A stretch of 64,000 nt of DNA from Chitinophaga filiformis (GCF_021646545.1 NZ_JAKIRP010000001.1:496001-560000), one strand, 5' to 3'; counted from the first letter of the stretch, positions 25,894-34,587 are shown. Numbers and translations: made by a program. Notes: generated from the letters alone by a model not told the origin.

Positions 25894-27408
25894 ATGACAC
25901 CATTATCTGAGCAAGAGATCATACGCAGGGAGAAACTGCAGGAACTGGAGAAATTGGGCATCAACCCTTATCCGGCGGAAGAATATCCGGTAAATAATAC
26001 GGCTGCCAACGTTAAGGCCCTGTATACGGAAGAGACCAAGGACCGGTTCCAGGACGTATGCCTGGCCGGCCGTATCATGAGTGTACGCGATATGGGAAAG
26101 GCCGCCTTTGTGGTGATTCAGGACCATACTACACGTATCCAGCTATATATCCGTCGTGATGATATCAGCAACGGTGACGACAAAACCATGTTCGATACCG
26201 TTTTCAAAAAACTCCTCGACCTGGGCGATATTATAGGTGTGAAAGGTTTCGCCTTTATCACAAAAACCGGGGAATTATCTATACATGTCAACAAACTGGA
26301 CGTCCTGGCAAAGTCCATCCGTCCATTACCGGTGGTACGTGAAAAAGAAGGAGAGACCTTCGATGCCGTTACTGATCCTGAGTTCAAATACCGGCAGCGT
26401 TATGTAGACCTGATCGTGAACCCGCAGGTAAAAGATGTGTTCATCAAACGCACTCTTATCCTGAAGACGATCCGCGACTTCTATAATGAAATGGGCTACC
26501 TGGAGGTGGAAACACCTATCCTGCAGCCTATTCCCGGCGGTGCAGCGGCCCGTCCGTTCACTACCCACCATAATGCGCTGGATATACCACTGTACCTGCG
26601 TATTGCCAATGAACTGTATCTCAAACGCCTCATCGTAGGTGGTTTTGAAGGTGTATACGAATTTGCGAAAGACTTCCGTAACGAGGGTATGGACCGTACC
26701 CACAACCCGGAGTTCACCGTGATGGAAATGTATGCCGCCTATAAAGATTATGAGTGGATGATGCGTACCACAGAGACCCTGCTGGAAAAGATCGCTATAG
26801 CCCTTCACGGCACAACAGAAGTACAGGTGGGAGAGAAAACCATCAACTTTAAAGCGCCTTTCCGCAGGATCAGCATGTACGACGCTATCCTCGAACATAC
26901 CGGTATCGACGTGTCCAACATGGACGAGGAACAGCTGCGCGCTACCTGCAACCAACTGGGCATCCATGTAAAACCAAGCATGGGTAAGGGTAAACTGATA
27001 GACGAGATCTTCGGCGAAAAATGTGAGGGACATTACGTACAGCCTACCTTCATCATTGACTATCCGGTGGAAATGAGTCCGCTTACGAAAAAGCACCGTA
27101 GCAAACCAGGATTGGTAGAGCGCTTTGAGCTCATGGTGAACGGGAAGGAACTTGCGAACGCCTATAGTGAGCTGAACGACCCGATCGACCAGCGCGCTCG
27201 CTTTGAAGAGCAGGTACAGCTGATGGAACGTGGAGATGATGAGGCGATGTACATCGACTACGATTTCCTCCGCGCCCTGGAATATGGTATGCCGCCTACC
27301 TCCGGTATCGGTATCGGCATAGACCGTCTTACCATGATCATGACCAATCAGCCTTCCATCCAGGATGTGCTGTTCTTCCCACAGATGAAGCCGGAGAAGA
27401 TGGCGTAG
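25894..27408 (+). CDS. lysS: Lysyl-tRNA synthetase (class II)
   Basis: 504 residues. Cytoplasmic enzyme that charges tRNA-Lys. The start is the ATG at 25894 (MTPLSEQEIIRREKLQELEK). The same frame is open for 247 codons further upstream, but that part is antisense to the universal stress gene and lies before the promoter. The N-terminal OB-fold anticodon-binding domain (about 50-145, VCLAGRIMSVRDMGKAAFVVIQD) is followed by the class II catalytic core: motif 1 around ETPILQPIPGGAAARPF, motif 2 in FRNEGMDRTHNPEFTVMEMY (about 265-284), and motif 3 in TSGIGIGIDRLTMIMTNQ (about 468-485). It is followed by a terminator and a degenerate repeat region. Confidence 0.97.
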   Translation: MTPLSEQEIIRREKLQELEKLGINPYPAEEYPVNNTAANVKALYTEETKDRFQDVCLAGRIMSVRDMGKAAFVVIQDHTTRIQLYIRRDDISNGDDKTMFDTVFKKLLDLGDIIGVKGFAFITKTGELSIHVNKLDVLAKSIRPLPVVREKEGETFDAVTDPEFKYRQRYVDLIVNPQVKDVFIKRTLILKTIRDFYNEMGYLEVETPILQPIPGGAAARPFTTHHNALDIPLYLRIANELYLKRLIVGGFEGVYEFAKDFRNEGMDRTHNPEFTVMEMYAAYKDYEWMMRTTETLLEKIAIALHGTTEVQVGEKTINFKAPFRRISMYDAILEHTGIDVSNMDEEQLRATCNQLGIHVKPSMGKGKLIDEIFGEKCEGHYVQPTFIIDYPVEMSPLTKKHRSKPGLVERFELMVNGKELANAYSELNDPIDQRARFEEQVQLMERGDDEAMYIDYDFLRALEYGMPPTSGIGIGIDRLTMIMTNQPSIQDVLFFPQMKPEKMA

Positions 27409-27467
27409 TGATTATTTTCCCTTCGGGGAAGATCTGAGCCGGATTACCAGGCTCCCAATTATATTTA

Positions 27468-27503
27468 AACGGGTGTATCATGAGTAGTGATACGCCCGTT
27501 TTG
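27468..27503 (+). terminator. Terminator of lysS
   Basis: AACGGGTGTATCA/TGATACGCCCGTT, a 13-bp stem with one G-T pair and a 7-base loop, followed by TTTTG, 60 bases past the stop. Confidence 0.75.
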
Positions 27504-27670
27504 CATTGGATACGTTTCCGGGTTACATCGTTTCGTTGCCCCCGGGTTGATCTTTGCGTCTCCCGGGGCATCGTTTTGTATGGGCCGGGGGACGCCATTT
27601 CGTCCGCCGCGGTTGCACCAATTCGTTTCGCCGGGGTTGCACCCCGCGCTACAAACACACGGCACCCGGA
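27497..27670. repeat. Degenerate tandem repeats of about 23 bp after lysS
   Basis: About seven imperfect units of 21-24 bp. On the minus strand the idealised unit is GRTGCAACCCGGGCGAAACG plus a few A/T bases. The units drift strongly (GGTGCAACCCCGGCGAAACG, GGTGCAACCGCGGCGGACGA, GATGCCCCGGGAGACGCAAA, GATGTAACCCGGAAACG). The stretch is richer in G+C than its surroundings. Both strands have short open frames across it, but no start, length or composition supports a gene. Confidence 0.65.
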
Positions 27671-27761
27671 GCCGATTGACGCTATTGATACCGTTATGTA
27701 AATACCTAATAAATAATCATTTGTATCCAGGTTCACGTACAACTTCTTAACTATTTCCCCC

Positions 27762-27769
27762 TACATTTG
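27762..27769 (+). promoter_or_regulatory. Putative -7 box of the DoxX-like gene
   Basis: TACATTTG, an exact TAnnTTTG match, 18 bases before the ATG. Confidence 0.45.
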
Positions 27770-27786
27770 TCAAAAACCAAAACCGT

Positions 27787-28137
27787 ATGAAAACTATCGT
27801 TCCCACCCGGGTTGCCATTATTCTCTACGCTGTTGTCATGGGTCTTTTTGGTATCATTCATTTTGTACACGCCAATATTATGGCAGCCGCAGTCCCCATC
27901 CCCGGCGGCAGGATCTGGATTTACATCACAGGCCTGGGGCTGATACTGGCAGCTATCTCCTTCATCATTAATGTAGCGGTAAAACTGGCGGGATACCTGC
28001 TGGCACTTTTCCTGCTCGTCGTTATTGTGCTGGTGCATATCCCTCACGCCACCGAAGATCTGCCATCGCTTACCATGCTGTTGAAAGATGTTGCGCTAAT
28101 GGCTGCGGCCATAATGGTAGCCAATACCGGAAAATAG
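27787..28137 (+). CDS. Small four-helix membrane protein (DoxX-like)
   Basis: 116 residues with four hydrophobic helices: about 8-28, 41-62, 68-87 and 94-112. The first two contain GLFGIIHFVHANIM and PGGRIWIYITGLGLILAAISF, a pattern seen in DoxX-like/DUF small inner-membrane proteins, and histidines within LVHIPHATED before the last helix. Function is unknown. The frame starts with MKTIVPTRVAIILYAV directly after a -7 box, giving good support for the start. It is 95 bases upstream of the S9 peptidase gene on the same strand and may be cotranscribed. Confidence 0.75.
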   Translation: MKTIVPTRVAIILYAVVMGLFGIIHFVHANIMAAAVPIPGGRIWIYITGLGLILAAISFIINVAVKLAGYLLALFLLVVIVLVHIPHATEDLPSLTMLLKDVALMAAAIMVANTGK

Positions 28138-28232
28138 GTCTTTGCTCCGCCCATCCGTAATTTCAGGCTGATCATTTCTTTATTTAATTATTTTAGCTCT
28201 TTTTGCGGGAAATTTTACAACAAGAGCTAAAC

Positions 28233-30365
28233 ATGCATACAACACGTTACGGGTCAGCCTGTTTGATAACGCTGAGCGTTCTCAGTCTCAGCCTTCAGGC
28301 ACAGGACAAAAAAGACCTTTCATTCCGCCAGATCTTCAGAGGAGAAGCGACCGGACTTTATCAACCACTACCAGCCATCAAAGGATGGGCTGACGACTCT
28401 CATTACATTGAATACCGCACTGCAGGTGGCGCCTCTAAAGCCTGGAAAGTAGACGCAGCTACCGGTAAGGCGGAACCCTATGCGACTCCTCCGGAAGGAG
28501 CCAATGTACAGGTACGCAATCATGATATCATCTACACTTCCGCAGAGGGTACCGAAACACAACTCACCAGTGATACCGCCCAGGAAAGGAACCCGACACT
28601 TTCCCCTGATGGGAAATATGTTGCCTTTACCCGCGCCAATGATTTCTATAGCATTGAGATTGCCACAAAAAAGGAGATCCGCTATACTACAGACGGCTCT
28701 GACGTAGTGTACAATGGCTGGGCTTCCTGGGTATATTATGAAGAGATCCTCGGACGTGCGTCCAGATACCGTGCTTTCTGGTGGAGCCCTGACAGCCGTT
28801 ACCTGGCCTACATGCGTTTCGATGACTCCCAGGTACCTGTATTCCCTATCTACAGTGAAAAAGGACAACACGGCTACCTGGAAAACACCCGCTATCCTAA
28901 AGCGGGCGATACCAATCCTGCAGTAAGAATAGGTACTGTACCCGTAACAGGCGGCAAAACCTTATGGGCTGACTTCAACGAAAAAGACGACCAGTACTTT
29001 GGCGCCCCCTTCTTCACTCCTGAAGGACGCTTATGGGTACAATGGATGAACCGCGGACAGGATAACCTGAAGATCTATGAGATCAACCCGGATAACGGTC
29101 AGAAGAAGGAAATCTACAGTGAAAAGCAATCCACCTGGATCGACTGGTATGAAAACATTCCCTTCCTCACAGGTGGCAAAGGTTTCATTCTAAAAAGCGA
29201 TAAAAGCGGCTGGGCACATCTTTATTGGCACAATATGGACGGTTCCCTGAATAAACAGCTCACTTCCGGCAACTGGACAGTAAAAGACATCCCTGCTATC
29301 GACAATAAACAAGGTATCATCTATTTCACCGCCCGTAAGGAGGCCTCCCCCCGTACAGACCTCTATCAGGTGAACATGAAAACAGGCGCTATTACCCGCC
29401 TTACCTTCGGCGACTACTTCCACGCAGTGGATGTAAGCCCTAACGGCAGCTATTTCGTTACTACCTATTCCAATCTGTCCACTCCGCCCAAAATGGCGTT
29501 GCTGAACAACAAAGGCAAAGTAGTACGCGAACTGGGCGACGCTAAAGGCGCTCAATTCAGCCAGTATAATCTTGCAGAGACTAAACTGCAATACTACAAG
29601 ACCCGCGACGGCCTGGAACTTCCAATGACCATCACCATGCCGTTACACATGCAGCCAGGCAAAAAATATCCCGTTCTGATCAGCATCTATGGCGGTCCTG
29701 ACGCCGGTACTGTATACGACAACTGGAAAACGCCACTCAGCACCCAGTGGTGGGCTGAACAGGGCGTTATTCAGGTAGCGATCGACAACCGCAGCTCCGG
29801 ACAACTGGGTAAAATGGGGATGAACTACATTCACCGCCAGCTGGGTAAGCATGAAATCGAAGACTATATGGATGCCGCCAAATGGCTAAGGGCACAACCC
29901 TGGACGGATACCACCAAGGTCTGCATGACAGGTGGTAGCTTCGGTGGTTACATGACATGCATGGCCCTGACTTATGGTGCAGATGTTTTCACCCATGGTA
30001 TGGCCAACTTCGCCGTAACTGACTGGCAGTTGTATGACAGCCATTACACTGAGCGTTATATGGATACGCCTCAGGAAAATCCTGCCGGTTACAGCATGAC
30101 TTCTCCTGTCACATATGCTGACCGCTATAAGGGGCTTATCCGTATCGTGCATGGTACTATGGATGATAATGTACATATGCAGAATAGTATTCAGCTGGTA
30201 GATAAGCTGGAGAATCTTGGCAAACATTTCGAGTTCATGGTATACCCGGGGGAAAGGCACGGCTGGCGCAACAGTGTTAAAAACAGGCATAGCGATAATG
30301 AAATGTACCGTTTCATTTATAGCTATCTGCTGGAGCGTCCTTTTCCGAGAGAGTTTGAGCAGTAG
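28233..30365 (+). CDS. S9 family peptidase (dipeptidyl-peptidase IV type), secreted
   Basis: 710 residues from the ATG at 28233; it begins the signal peptide MHTTRYGSACLITLSVLSLS ending in LQAQ, whereas the longer frame adds ten residues with no function. An N-terminal eight-blade-type DPP-IV propeller (about 50-450) is followed by a C-terminal alpha/beta hydrolase (about 480-705). The catalytic triad is visible: Ser569 in GGSFGGYM, Asp644 in GTMDDNV, and His676 in GERHGWR. The propeller contains WVYYEEILGR, matching the Glu-Glu motif that anchors the free N-terminus of substrates in DPP-IV, so removal of N-terminal dipeptides is likely. Predicted periplasmic. A terminator follows. Confidence 0.95.
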   Translation: MHTTRYGSACLITLSVLSLSLQAQDKKDLSFRQIFRGEATGLYQPLPAIKGWADDSHYIEYRTAGGASKAWKVDAATGKAEPYATPPEGANVQVRNHDIIYTSAEGTETQLTSDTAQERNPTLSPDGKYVAFTRANDFYSIEIATKKEIRYTTDGSDVVYNGWASWVYYEEILGRASRYRAFWWSPDSRYLAYMRFDDSQVPVFPIYSEKGQHGYLENTRYPKAGDTNPAVRIGTVPVTGGKTLWADFNEKDDQYFGAPFFTPEGRLWVQWMNRGQDNLKIYEINPDNGQKKEIYSEKQSTWIDWYENIPFLTGGKGFILKSDKSGWAHLYWHNMDGSLNKQLTSGNWTVKDIPAIDNKQGIIYFTARKEASPRTDLYQVNMKTGAITRLTFGDYFHAVDVSPNGSYFVTTYSNLSTPPKMALLNNKGKVVRELGDAKGAQFSQYNLAETKLQYYKTRDGLELPMTITMPLHMQPGKKYPVLISIYGGPDAGTVYDNWKTPLSTQWWAEQGVIQVAIDNRSSGQLGKMGMNYIHRQLGKHEIEDYMDAAKWLRAQPWTDTTKVCMTGGSFGGYMTCMALTYGADVFTHGMANFAVTDWQLYDSHYTERYMDTPQENPAGYSMTSPVTYADRYKGLIRIVHGTMDDNVHMQNSIQLVDKLENLGKHFEFMVYPGERHGWRNSVKNRHSDNEMYRFIYSYLLERPFPREFEQ

Positions 30366-30385
30366 TCTTCCTTTTTGATATTCAG

Positions 30386-30417
30386 AGCCGGTTAGTGTTA
30401 TGCTGACCGGCTTTTTT
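30386..30417 (+). terminator. Terminator of the S9 peptidase gene
   Basis: AGCCGGT/ACCGGCT extended inward by TAG/CTG, followed by TTTTTT, 20 bases past the stop. Confidence 0.85.
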
Positions 30418-30880
30418 GATTCCGTTTGTTGCAGCTCCCGCTGCGGCTTCAGGTGCGCCCCTTTCCGATAAGCATAACTAACAATACACCAATACCCCTG
30501 TAATATGGACGTCATTGAATCCCGGAGGACGGTGCTAATAACTTTTATGACCACGCCTCAAAAGAAAGTAATCCCACAACTTAGAAGATAGAAGAACCCG
30601 GAAAAGTAGCCTCTGCCGTTCCAGAAAAGGTGGAGAATGCTAAAGCCAGATATGGAGGAGAAGCTCAAAGAGATCATTACATCCGTGAACGTACAGATTT
30701 CCCGGTTTAACGTATTAGACGACACAGTCAAAATACCCACTTATTTCCGTCCAACGTATGAATTTGCCAGCTAAACGCAAAAGAGGAAAAGACTTACTAT
30801 GAGCTCGGTGTTAAAGCGCCCTTAAGAAGGAAAATCGTTACTGGGAAAGGATCTTGGAAGAGTGGATCGGGATTTCAGGA

Positions 30881-30980
30881 AAAAGAAACGGGGCTGCAAG
30901 ACTACAGCCCCGAAAAATTTTAACCATATCTTTATTGAAAAACCTGTACCAAAGGTGCGCGTATTTTGCATACCCTCAAA
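30881..30980 (-). ncRNA. Small RNA-like element, copy B
   Basis: On the minus strand: -33 TTTG (30977-30980), 19 bases, -7 CACCTTTG (30950-30957), then AGGTTTTTCAATAAAGATATGG with TTAAAATT, then hairpin CGGGGCTG/CAGCCCCG (30889-30912) and TTTCTTTTT. It has the best promoter spacing of the three copies. The stem is different in sequence from A and C but keeps pairing. Predicted transcript is about 60 nt, from about 30944 to 30881. Confidence 0.5.
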
Positions 30981-31150
30981 GGCTATTCTAGTGAATGCTA
31001 TATTTTAGTTGGGGAACGTATCGAAACAGAAGGTGAACGTATAAGGATAAGTAGGGAAAAATATACCCATTTTCAGGGTCTTTCTTGATAAGTAGAATTG
31101 AAGATCAACTATTTGAAGTAAAAGGGGCTTATAAATCAGCAACCGGCTCT

Positions 31151-31226
31151 AAAATAGAAGGGCGGTAAGAATACCGCCCTTGTAATAATTTTAACCATAT
31201 CCTATGAAAAACCTGAGCCAAAGATA
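31151..31226 (-). ncRNA. Small RNA-like element, copy C
   Basis: On the minus strand: -7 TATCTTTG (31219-31226), core AGGTTTTTCATAGGATATGG followed by TTAAAATT identical to copy A, hairpin AAGGGCGGTA/TACCGCCCTT (31158-31181, AGAA loop on the plus strand), then CTATTTT. No -33 TTG at normal spacing. Predicted transcript is about 60 nt. It lies about 230 bases from copy B. Confidence 0.5.
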
Positions 31227-31399
31227 TAGCAGGCTTCCATGTGTTTATGCCCTATTTCCGTGAACGTTATAAAATAGTTCGTAAAACAGCATGTTTGGAT
31301 AGGTCAGCACTCATATACTAAATATTATCATATTATATTAATTTTCAATTGTATAATTTCACTATTCAATAGTGAATATACTATCAACAAGTTAGCTTT

Positions 31400-31738
31400 T
31401 TAGCCTATTTTAAGCCCATTTGCAACAGATTTATCCGGCTGAAGCAGCACGATCTCCTTATCAGTTCCAACGACTCCTAATACCAGACACTCCGAAAAGA
31501 AATTCGCTATCTGTTTCACGGGAAAGTTCACTACCGCCACTACCTGTTTACCGATCAGCTCCTCCGGCTGGTATAACTTCGTGATCTGGGCGGAAGATCG
31601 CTTAATGCCTAACTCCGGTCCGAAATCTATTGTCAGCTGGTAAGCGGGATTCTTCGCTTTGGGAAAATCGGCAGCCGCTGTGATTGTCCCTACCCTTATC
31701 TCTACTTTCTCAAAATCTGCCCAGGTAATTGTCTCCAT
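31400..31738 (-). CDS. tRNA-binding protein, CsaA/EMAP-II type
   Basis: 112 residues, the full length of CsaA-type single-domain proteins. The sequence METITWADFEKVEIRVGTI is the standard start of the OB-fold tRNA-binding domain; FPKAKNPAYQLTIDFGPELG and KRSSAQITKLYQPEELIGKQV follow, and SECLVLGVVG closes the fold. Such proteins bind tRNA-like structures; B. subtilis CsaA has been called a secretion chaperone. No signal peptide. It stands alone between two gene-poor stretches on the minus strand. Confidence 0.92.
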   Translation of the reverse strand: METITWADFEKVEIRVGTITAAADFPKAKNPAYQLTIDFGPELGIKRSSAQITKLYQPEELIGKQVVAVVNFPVKQIANFFSECLVLGVVGTDKEIVLLQPDKSVANGLKIG

Positions 31739-32106
31739 GTCGAACGTCTATGAACGGAAAATAATAAAAAAAATAGTAGTAATCAAACTAATACGATAAT
31801 TTTTTAACCTATATTCTACCTATAGCCTTCCTAATACATCGCCTTGATAACTATCATCAAACCAACATTTAACAAATGCCGCCGTTTTAAGGGCTGGTAA
31901 GCGGCAATTGTTGAGCGCCGGATATCACATAATATTTAACGCTTATATCAGGAAAAAACCTGCTATTTGCATATACTTAATGGCATGGTTCTTGCGTTTT
32001 TATAGAGACAAAATTTTAGGTTAAAAATAGGTTAAAGCGAAACGGCCCGACATTGCAGATGCGATGTCGGGCCGTTCTCGTTATAGCCGATAAACCGGTG
32101 ATATTG
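31739..32106. other. AT-rich gap upstream of the tRNA-binding gene
   Basis: 368 bases without a credible frame. It presumably holds the promoter of the tRNA-binding gene (minus). At its right end is a 13-bp-stem hairpin, described separately. Confidence 0.55.
32041..32076 (-). terminator. Hairpin after lptC
   Basis: AACGGCCCGACAT/ATGTCGGGCCGTT, a 13-bp stem with a 10-base loop. The following minus-strand bases are TCGCTTT, a weak tract. It lies 30 bases past the lptC stop. Confidence 0.6.
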
Positions 32107-32661
32107 TTAATTCATCATTGTACTGTCCTGTATAATGAACGGACCGCTAGGATGCAAAATGGTGTAATCACTGAAATCCTGGTTAGACTCTAATCCTGTA
32201 CCATAAAGTGTGTCAGTAACAGTGCTGATACGTACCGGCTTGTTAGACAGGAACTTCTGCAGTTTGGAATCCCAGTTCAACTCTTCACAATCCAGTCTTT
32301 CGCCTTTTTTATTGATCACCACCACATGATCCCTCAGGAAGATGTTGGCATCATTCTCAAAATATTTTCCATATCTGGCAGTAAGGGTACTTTCCACATC
32401 CAGGCTGTCATTATAAAACAGCACCTTAAGACCTTTACTAAACTCAACATATACAGGAGGCTTCAGGTGCCTGAGCATCATTGGCGCCGTCAGTTTCGCT
32501 TTTACACGTCCTGTCTGGCTGTACATGGATTCTATATCTTTTCCCTCCTCAACGGCTGTCGTACTTTTATCGAGGTTCATGATGGCATTCATATCGTTTT
32601 CGCAGGACACCATCGCCAAAAGAGAAAAAACAAACGCTATACGCGCTATAATTCTGTTCAT
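32107..32661 (-). CDS. lptC: LPS export periplasmic protein LptC, lipoprotein form
   Basis: 184 residues from the ATG at 32661. This start gives a lipoprotein signal peptide MNRIIARIAFVFSLLAMVSC with lipobox MVSC; the longer frame would bury it behind 18 hydrophilic residues. LptC accepts lipopolysaccharide from LptBFG and passes it to the periplasmic bridge. The mature sequence shows the family's repeated beta strands: SQTGRVKAKLTAPMM (about 50-64), YVEFSKGLKVLFYNDSLDVES (about 75-95), LTARYGKYFENDANIFLRDHV (about 96-116) and LDCEELNWDSKLQKFLSNKPVRI near the C-terminus. Most LptC proteins are held by a transmembrane helix, but a lipid anchor is common in Bacteroidota. Confidence 0.9.
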   Translation of the reverse strand: MNRIIARIAFVFSLLAMVSCENDMNAIMNLDKSTTAVEEGKDIESMYSQTGRVKAKLTAPMMLRHLKPPVYVEFSKGLKVLFYNDSLDVESTLTARYGKYFENDANIFLRDHVVVINKKGERLDCEELNWDSKLQKFLSNKPVRISTVTDTLYGTGLESNQDFSDYTILHPSGPFIIQDSTMMN

Positions 32662-32753
32662 ATTAGTGATTGATAGGGGCCCTAACGGGCATTTTCCGGC
32701 CCCAAATGTAGACAATCCCCGGCAAACCAGGAACGGGGAGAAGCCGGAGCCTT

Positions 32754-33389
32754 TTAGATATCTCCGGCGGTCAGATTCCGGAAGTGTCCATTCAATTTTA
32801 CCCGGTCCTTCAGCCGCTCCATTTCCGCCATTAAAGGAATGACTTTCAGGAGGTGACGTTTCAGGTATTCCAGACGTTGCAGTTCCTGGAAAAGATGCAG
32901 CACCTCATATTCCTCATGTAGGGACAGGCCGGCATGATGGGCAATATCATAAGCGATCAGTTCTTCATCCGCCTTCTTAAACGTCTTATTGATCTGCAGA
33001 ATGTGATGCAATTCCCTCAGTGCCTGCAATACCTGTGCATGCAGTCGGTTATTACTGTTAAAATGATTTTCAGGGTAGGAAACGATGGCCCCGGTGAACA
33101 TCTTGTCCGGAATACTTTTGATCACTTCCAGTATCCTGAATACCTTGATGCCGCGGGTCACGACATCCATCTCTCCATTGTCATATGTTTTCTCTATCCT
33201 TACGATTTCTACCAATGTACCATACTCGACCACCTTTTTATCGATCACTGCGGGAATACCAAAGGGTTTATTTTCAGCAATGCAATCTCTGATAAGCTGT
33301 TTATATCTTGGCTCGAAGATATGCAGATTCAACTGCTCGTCCGGGTATACCACAACGCCAAGGGGAAATATTGGAATAAAATTCGTCAT
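32754..33389 (-). CDS. LON peptidase substrate-binding domain protein
   Basis: 211 residues, the stand-alone LON N-terminal (PUA-like) domain. The start MTNFIPIFPLGVVVYPDEQLN is the family hallmark, followed by LHIFEPRYKQLIRDCIAENK (about 22-41) and FGIPAVI. There is no ATPase or protease part, so this is not Lon itself; its role is unknown and may be in protein or RNA binding. No signal peptide. It is divergent from the glycosyltransferase pair and upstream of lptC on the same strand, with a 92-base gap. Confidence 0.9.
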   Translation of the reverse strand: MTNFIPIFPLGVVVYPDEQLNLHIFEPRYKQLIRDCIAENKPFGIPAVIDKKVVEYGTLVEIVRIEKTYDNGEMDVVTRGIKVFRILEVIKSIPDKMFTGAIVSYPENHFNSNNRLHAQVLQALRELHHILQINKTFKKADEELIAYDIAHHAGLSLHEEYEVLHLFQELQRLEYLKRHLLKVIPLMAEMERLKDRVKLNGHFRNLTAGDI

Positions 33390-33443
33390 ATAGCCTAAAT
33401 TATAGAATTAGTTGTTACGAATGAAATATATAAGGATGTTCTC

Positions 33444-33451
33444 TATATTTG
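33444..33451 (+). promoter_or_regulatory. Putative -7 box of the glycosyltransferase pair
   Basis: TATATTTG, an exact TAnnTTTG match 65 bases before the first ATG. No TTG at the usual -33 spacing. Confidence 0.45.
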
Positions 33452-33516
33452 CCCGATACGTTGAAATGAGCCCGGCATGCGTGTAAGGCCTTCAGCTTCA
33501 AATCTAAATCTTATCC

Positions 33517-34569
33517 ATGCGGCAAATATTGTTTGATTGCGAAAAAATGAGATATGCCAATACCGGACTCTTTGAATACTGCAAACAGTTCGGTAATGCG
33601 CTGCTTCGCAACAAAGCAGAAGATGAAAAAATAGTGTTTTATGTGCCAGCTAACCGCAAAGGATTTTTTGGTCCGCAGGAACAGTATATTATCAACAGGA
33701 AACTGCATCGCTGGCTGATGCCTTCTTTTCCGCAGTTGAATATATGGCATACCTCTTTTCAATCTTCACATTTCCGTCCCTCCAACAAGAATACCAGGCA
33801 TGTACTGACTATACACGATCTCAACGTTATTCACCAGCAATCCATCTCTCCGGCTAAGAGAGATTCCGTATTGAAGAAGATCCAACGGAATATAGACCGT
33901 GCAGATCATGTTGTCACTATCTCCCGGTTCGTGCTTGAAGATGTCAAACAACACCTTGATCTGCGCAACAAACCTGCCAGTGTGATATATAATGGCGGGA
34001 CACTGGAAACCTTTCCTGATTTCGACAATCCTGTATACCGGCCTCAACGCCCTTTCATTTTTACCATCGGTAGTATTGATGCGAAAAAGAATTTTCATGT
34101 GCTGCCGCCGTTGTTACAACACAATGACTACGAACTGGTCATTGCGGGCCCTGTATTTGACGAAACGTATAAGGAAAAAATACTGGCTACTGCGCAACAA
34201 TACCAGGTGGCTGACCGGGTGAAGGTACTGGGAAGTATCTCCAGCCAGGAGAGATACTGGTACTATCACCGTTGTACAGCATTTGCATTTCCATCGCTGG
34301 CAGAAGGTTTTGGGCTGCCTGTTGTAGATGCCATGAGTGAAGGCAAACCCTGCTTTCTCTCTGATAAGACCAGCCTGCCGGAAGTGGGCGGTCCGCTGTG
34401 TTATTATTTCCGCGACTTTGCAGCGGCACACATGCAGCAGGTCTTTGAAGAAGGAATGCAACATTTCAATAACATACAGCCGGTCGCTGCCATGAAAGAG
34501 CGGGCAGCTTCCATGACATTCGATCATGCGATAAAAAATTACTTACAGGTTTATCGCAGTCTGTATTAA
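33517..34569 (+). CDS. Family GT4-like glycosyltransferase, first of a tandem pair
   Basis: 350 residues. A retaining GT-B glycosyltransferase of the GT4 clan. The C-terminal donor domain is clear: FIFTIGSIDAKKNFHVLPPLL (about residues 178-198), LGSISSQERYWYYHRCTAF (about 238-256) and SLAEGFGLPVVDAMSEGKP (about 260-278). In the usual E-x7-E motif the second glutamate is Asp here (EGFGLPVVD), while the next gene has Glu. The N-terminal acceptor domain starts MRQILFDCEKMRYANTGLFEY. No signal peptide or membrane helix, so a cytoplasmic or membrane-peripheral enzyme adding a sugar to a lipid-linked glycan. 18 bases separate it from its paralogue. Confidence 0.9.
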   Translation: MRQILFDCEKMRYANTGLFEYCKQFGNALLRNKAEDEKIVFYVPANRKGFFGPQEQYIINRKLHRWLMPSFPQLNIWHTSFQSSHFRPSNKNTRHVLTIHDLNVIHQQSISPAKRDSVLKKIQRNIDRADHVVTISRFVLEDVKQHLDLRNKPASVIYNGGTLETFPDFDNPVYRPQRPFIFTIGSIDAKKNFHVLPPLLQHNDYELVIAGPVFDETYKEKILATAQQYQVADRVKVLGSISSQERYWYYHRCTAFAFPSLAEGFGLPVVDAMSEGKPCFLSDKTSLPEVGGPLCYYFRDFAAAHMQQVFEEGMQHFNNIQPVAAMKERAASMTFDHAIKNYLQVYRSLY

Positions 34570-34587
34570 CTTATCCTATTTTTATAT

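Larger units (their letters stand above)
30418..31399. other. Long gap without an intact gene; possible gene remnant
   Basis: About 980 bases with no credible complete gene. From about 30548 to 30775 one plus-strand frame reads as protein-like but with two in-frame stops (…VIPQLRR*…, then MLKPDMEEKLKEIITSVN…), and around 30825-30880 another frame reads ENRYWERILEEWIGIS. This could be a decayed gene with frameshifts. No family is recognised. The rest holds small RNA-like copies B and C. Confidence 0.45.

Noticed and set aside
27487..27750. 87-codon plus-strand frame through the 23-bp repeats
   Set aside because: Composition reflects the repeats, in both directions; no start or domain support.
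29886..30554. 222-codon minus-strand frame overlapping the S9 peptidase
   Set aside because: Covers the catalytic end of the S9 gene in antisense and has no signature.
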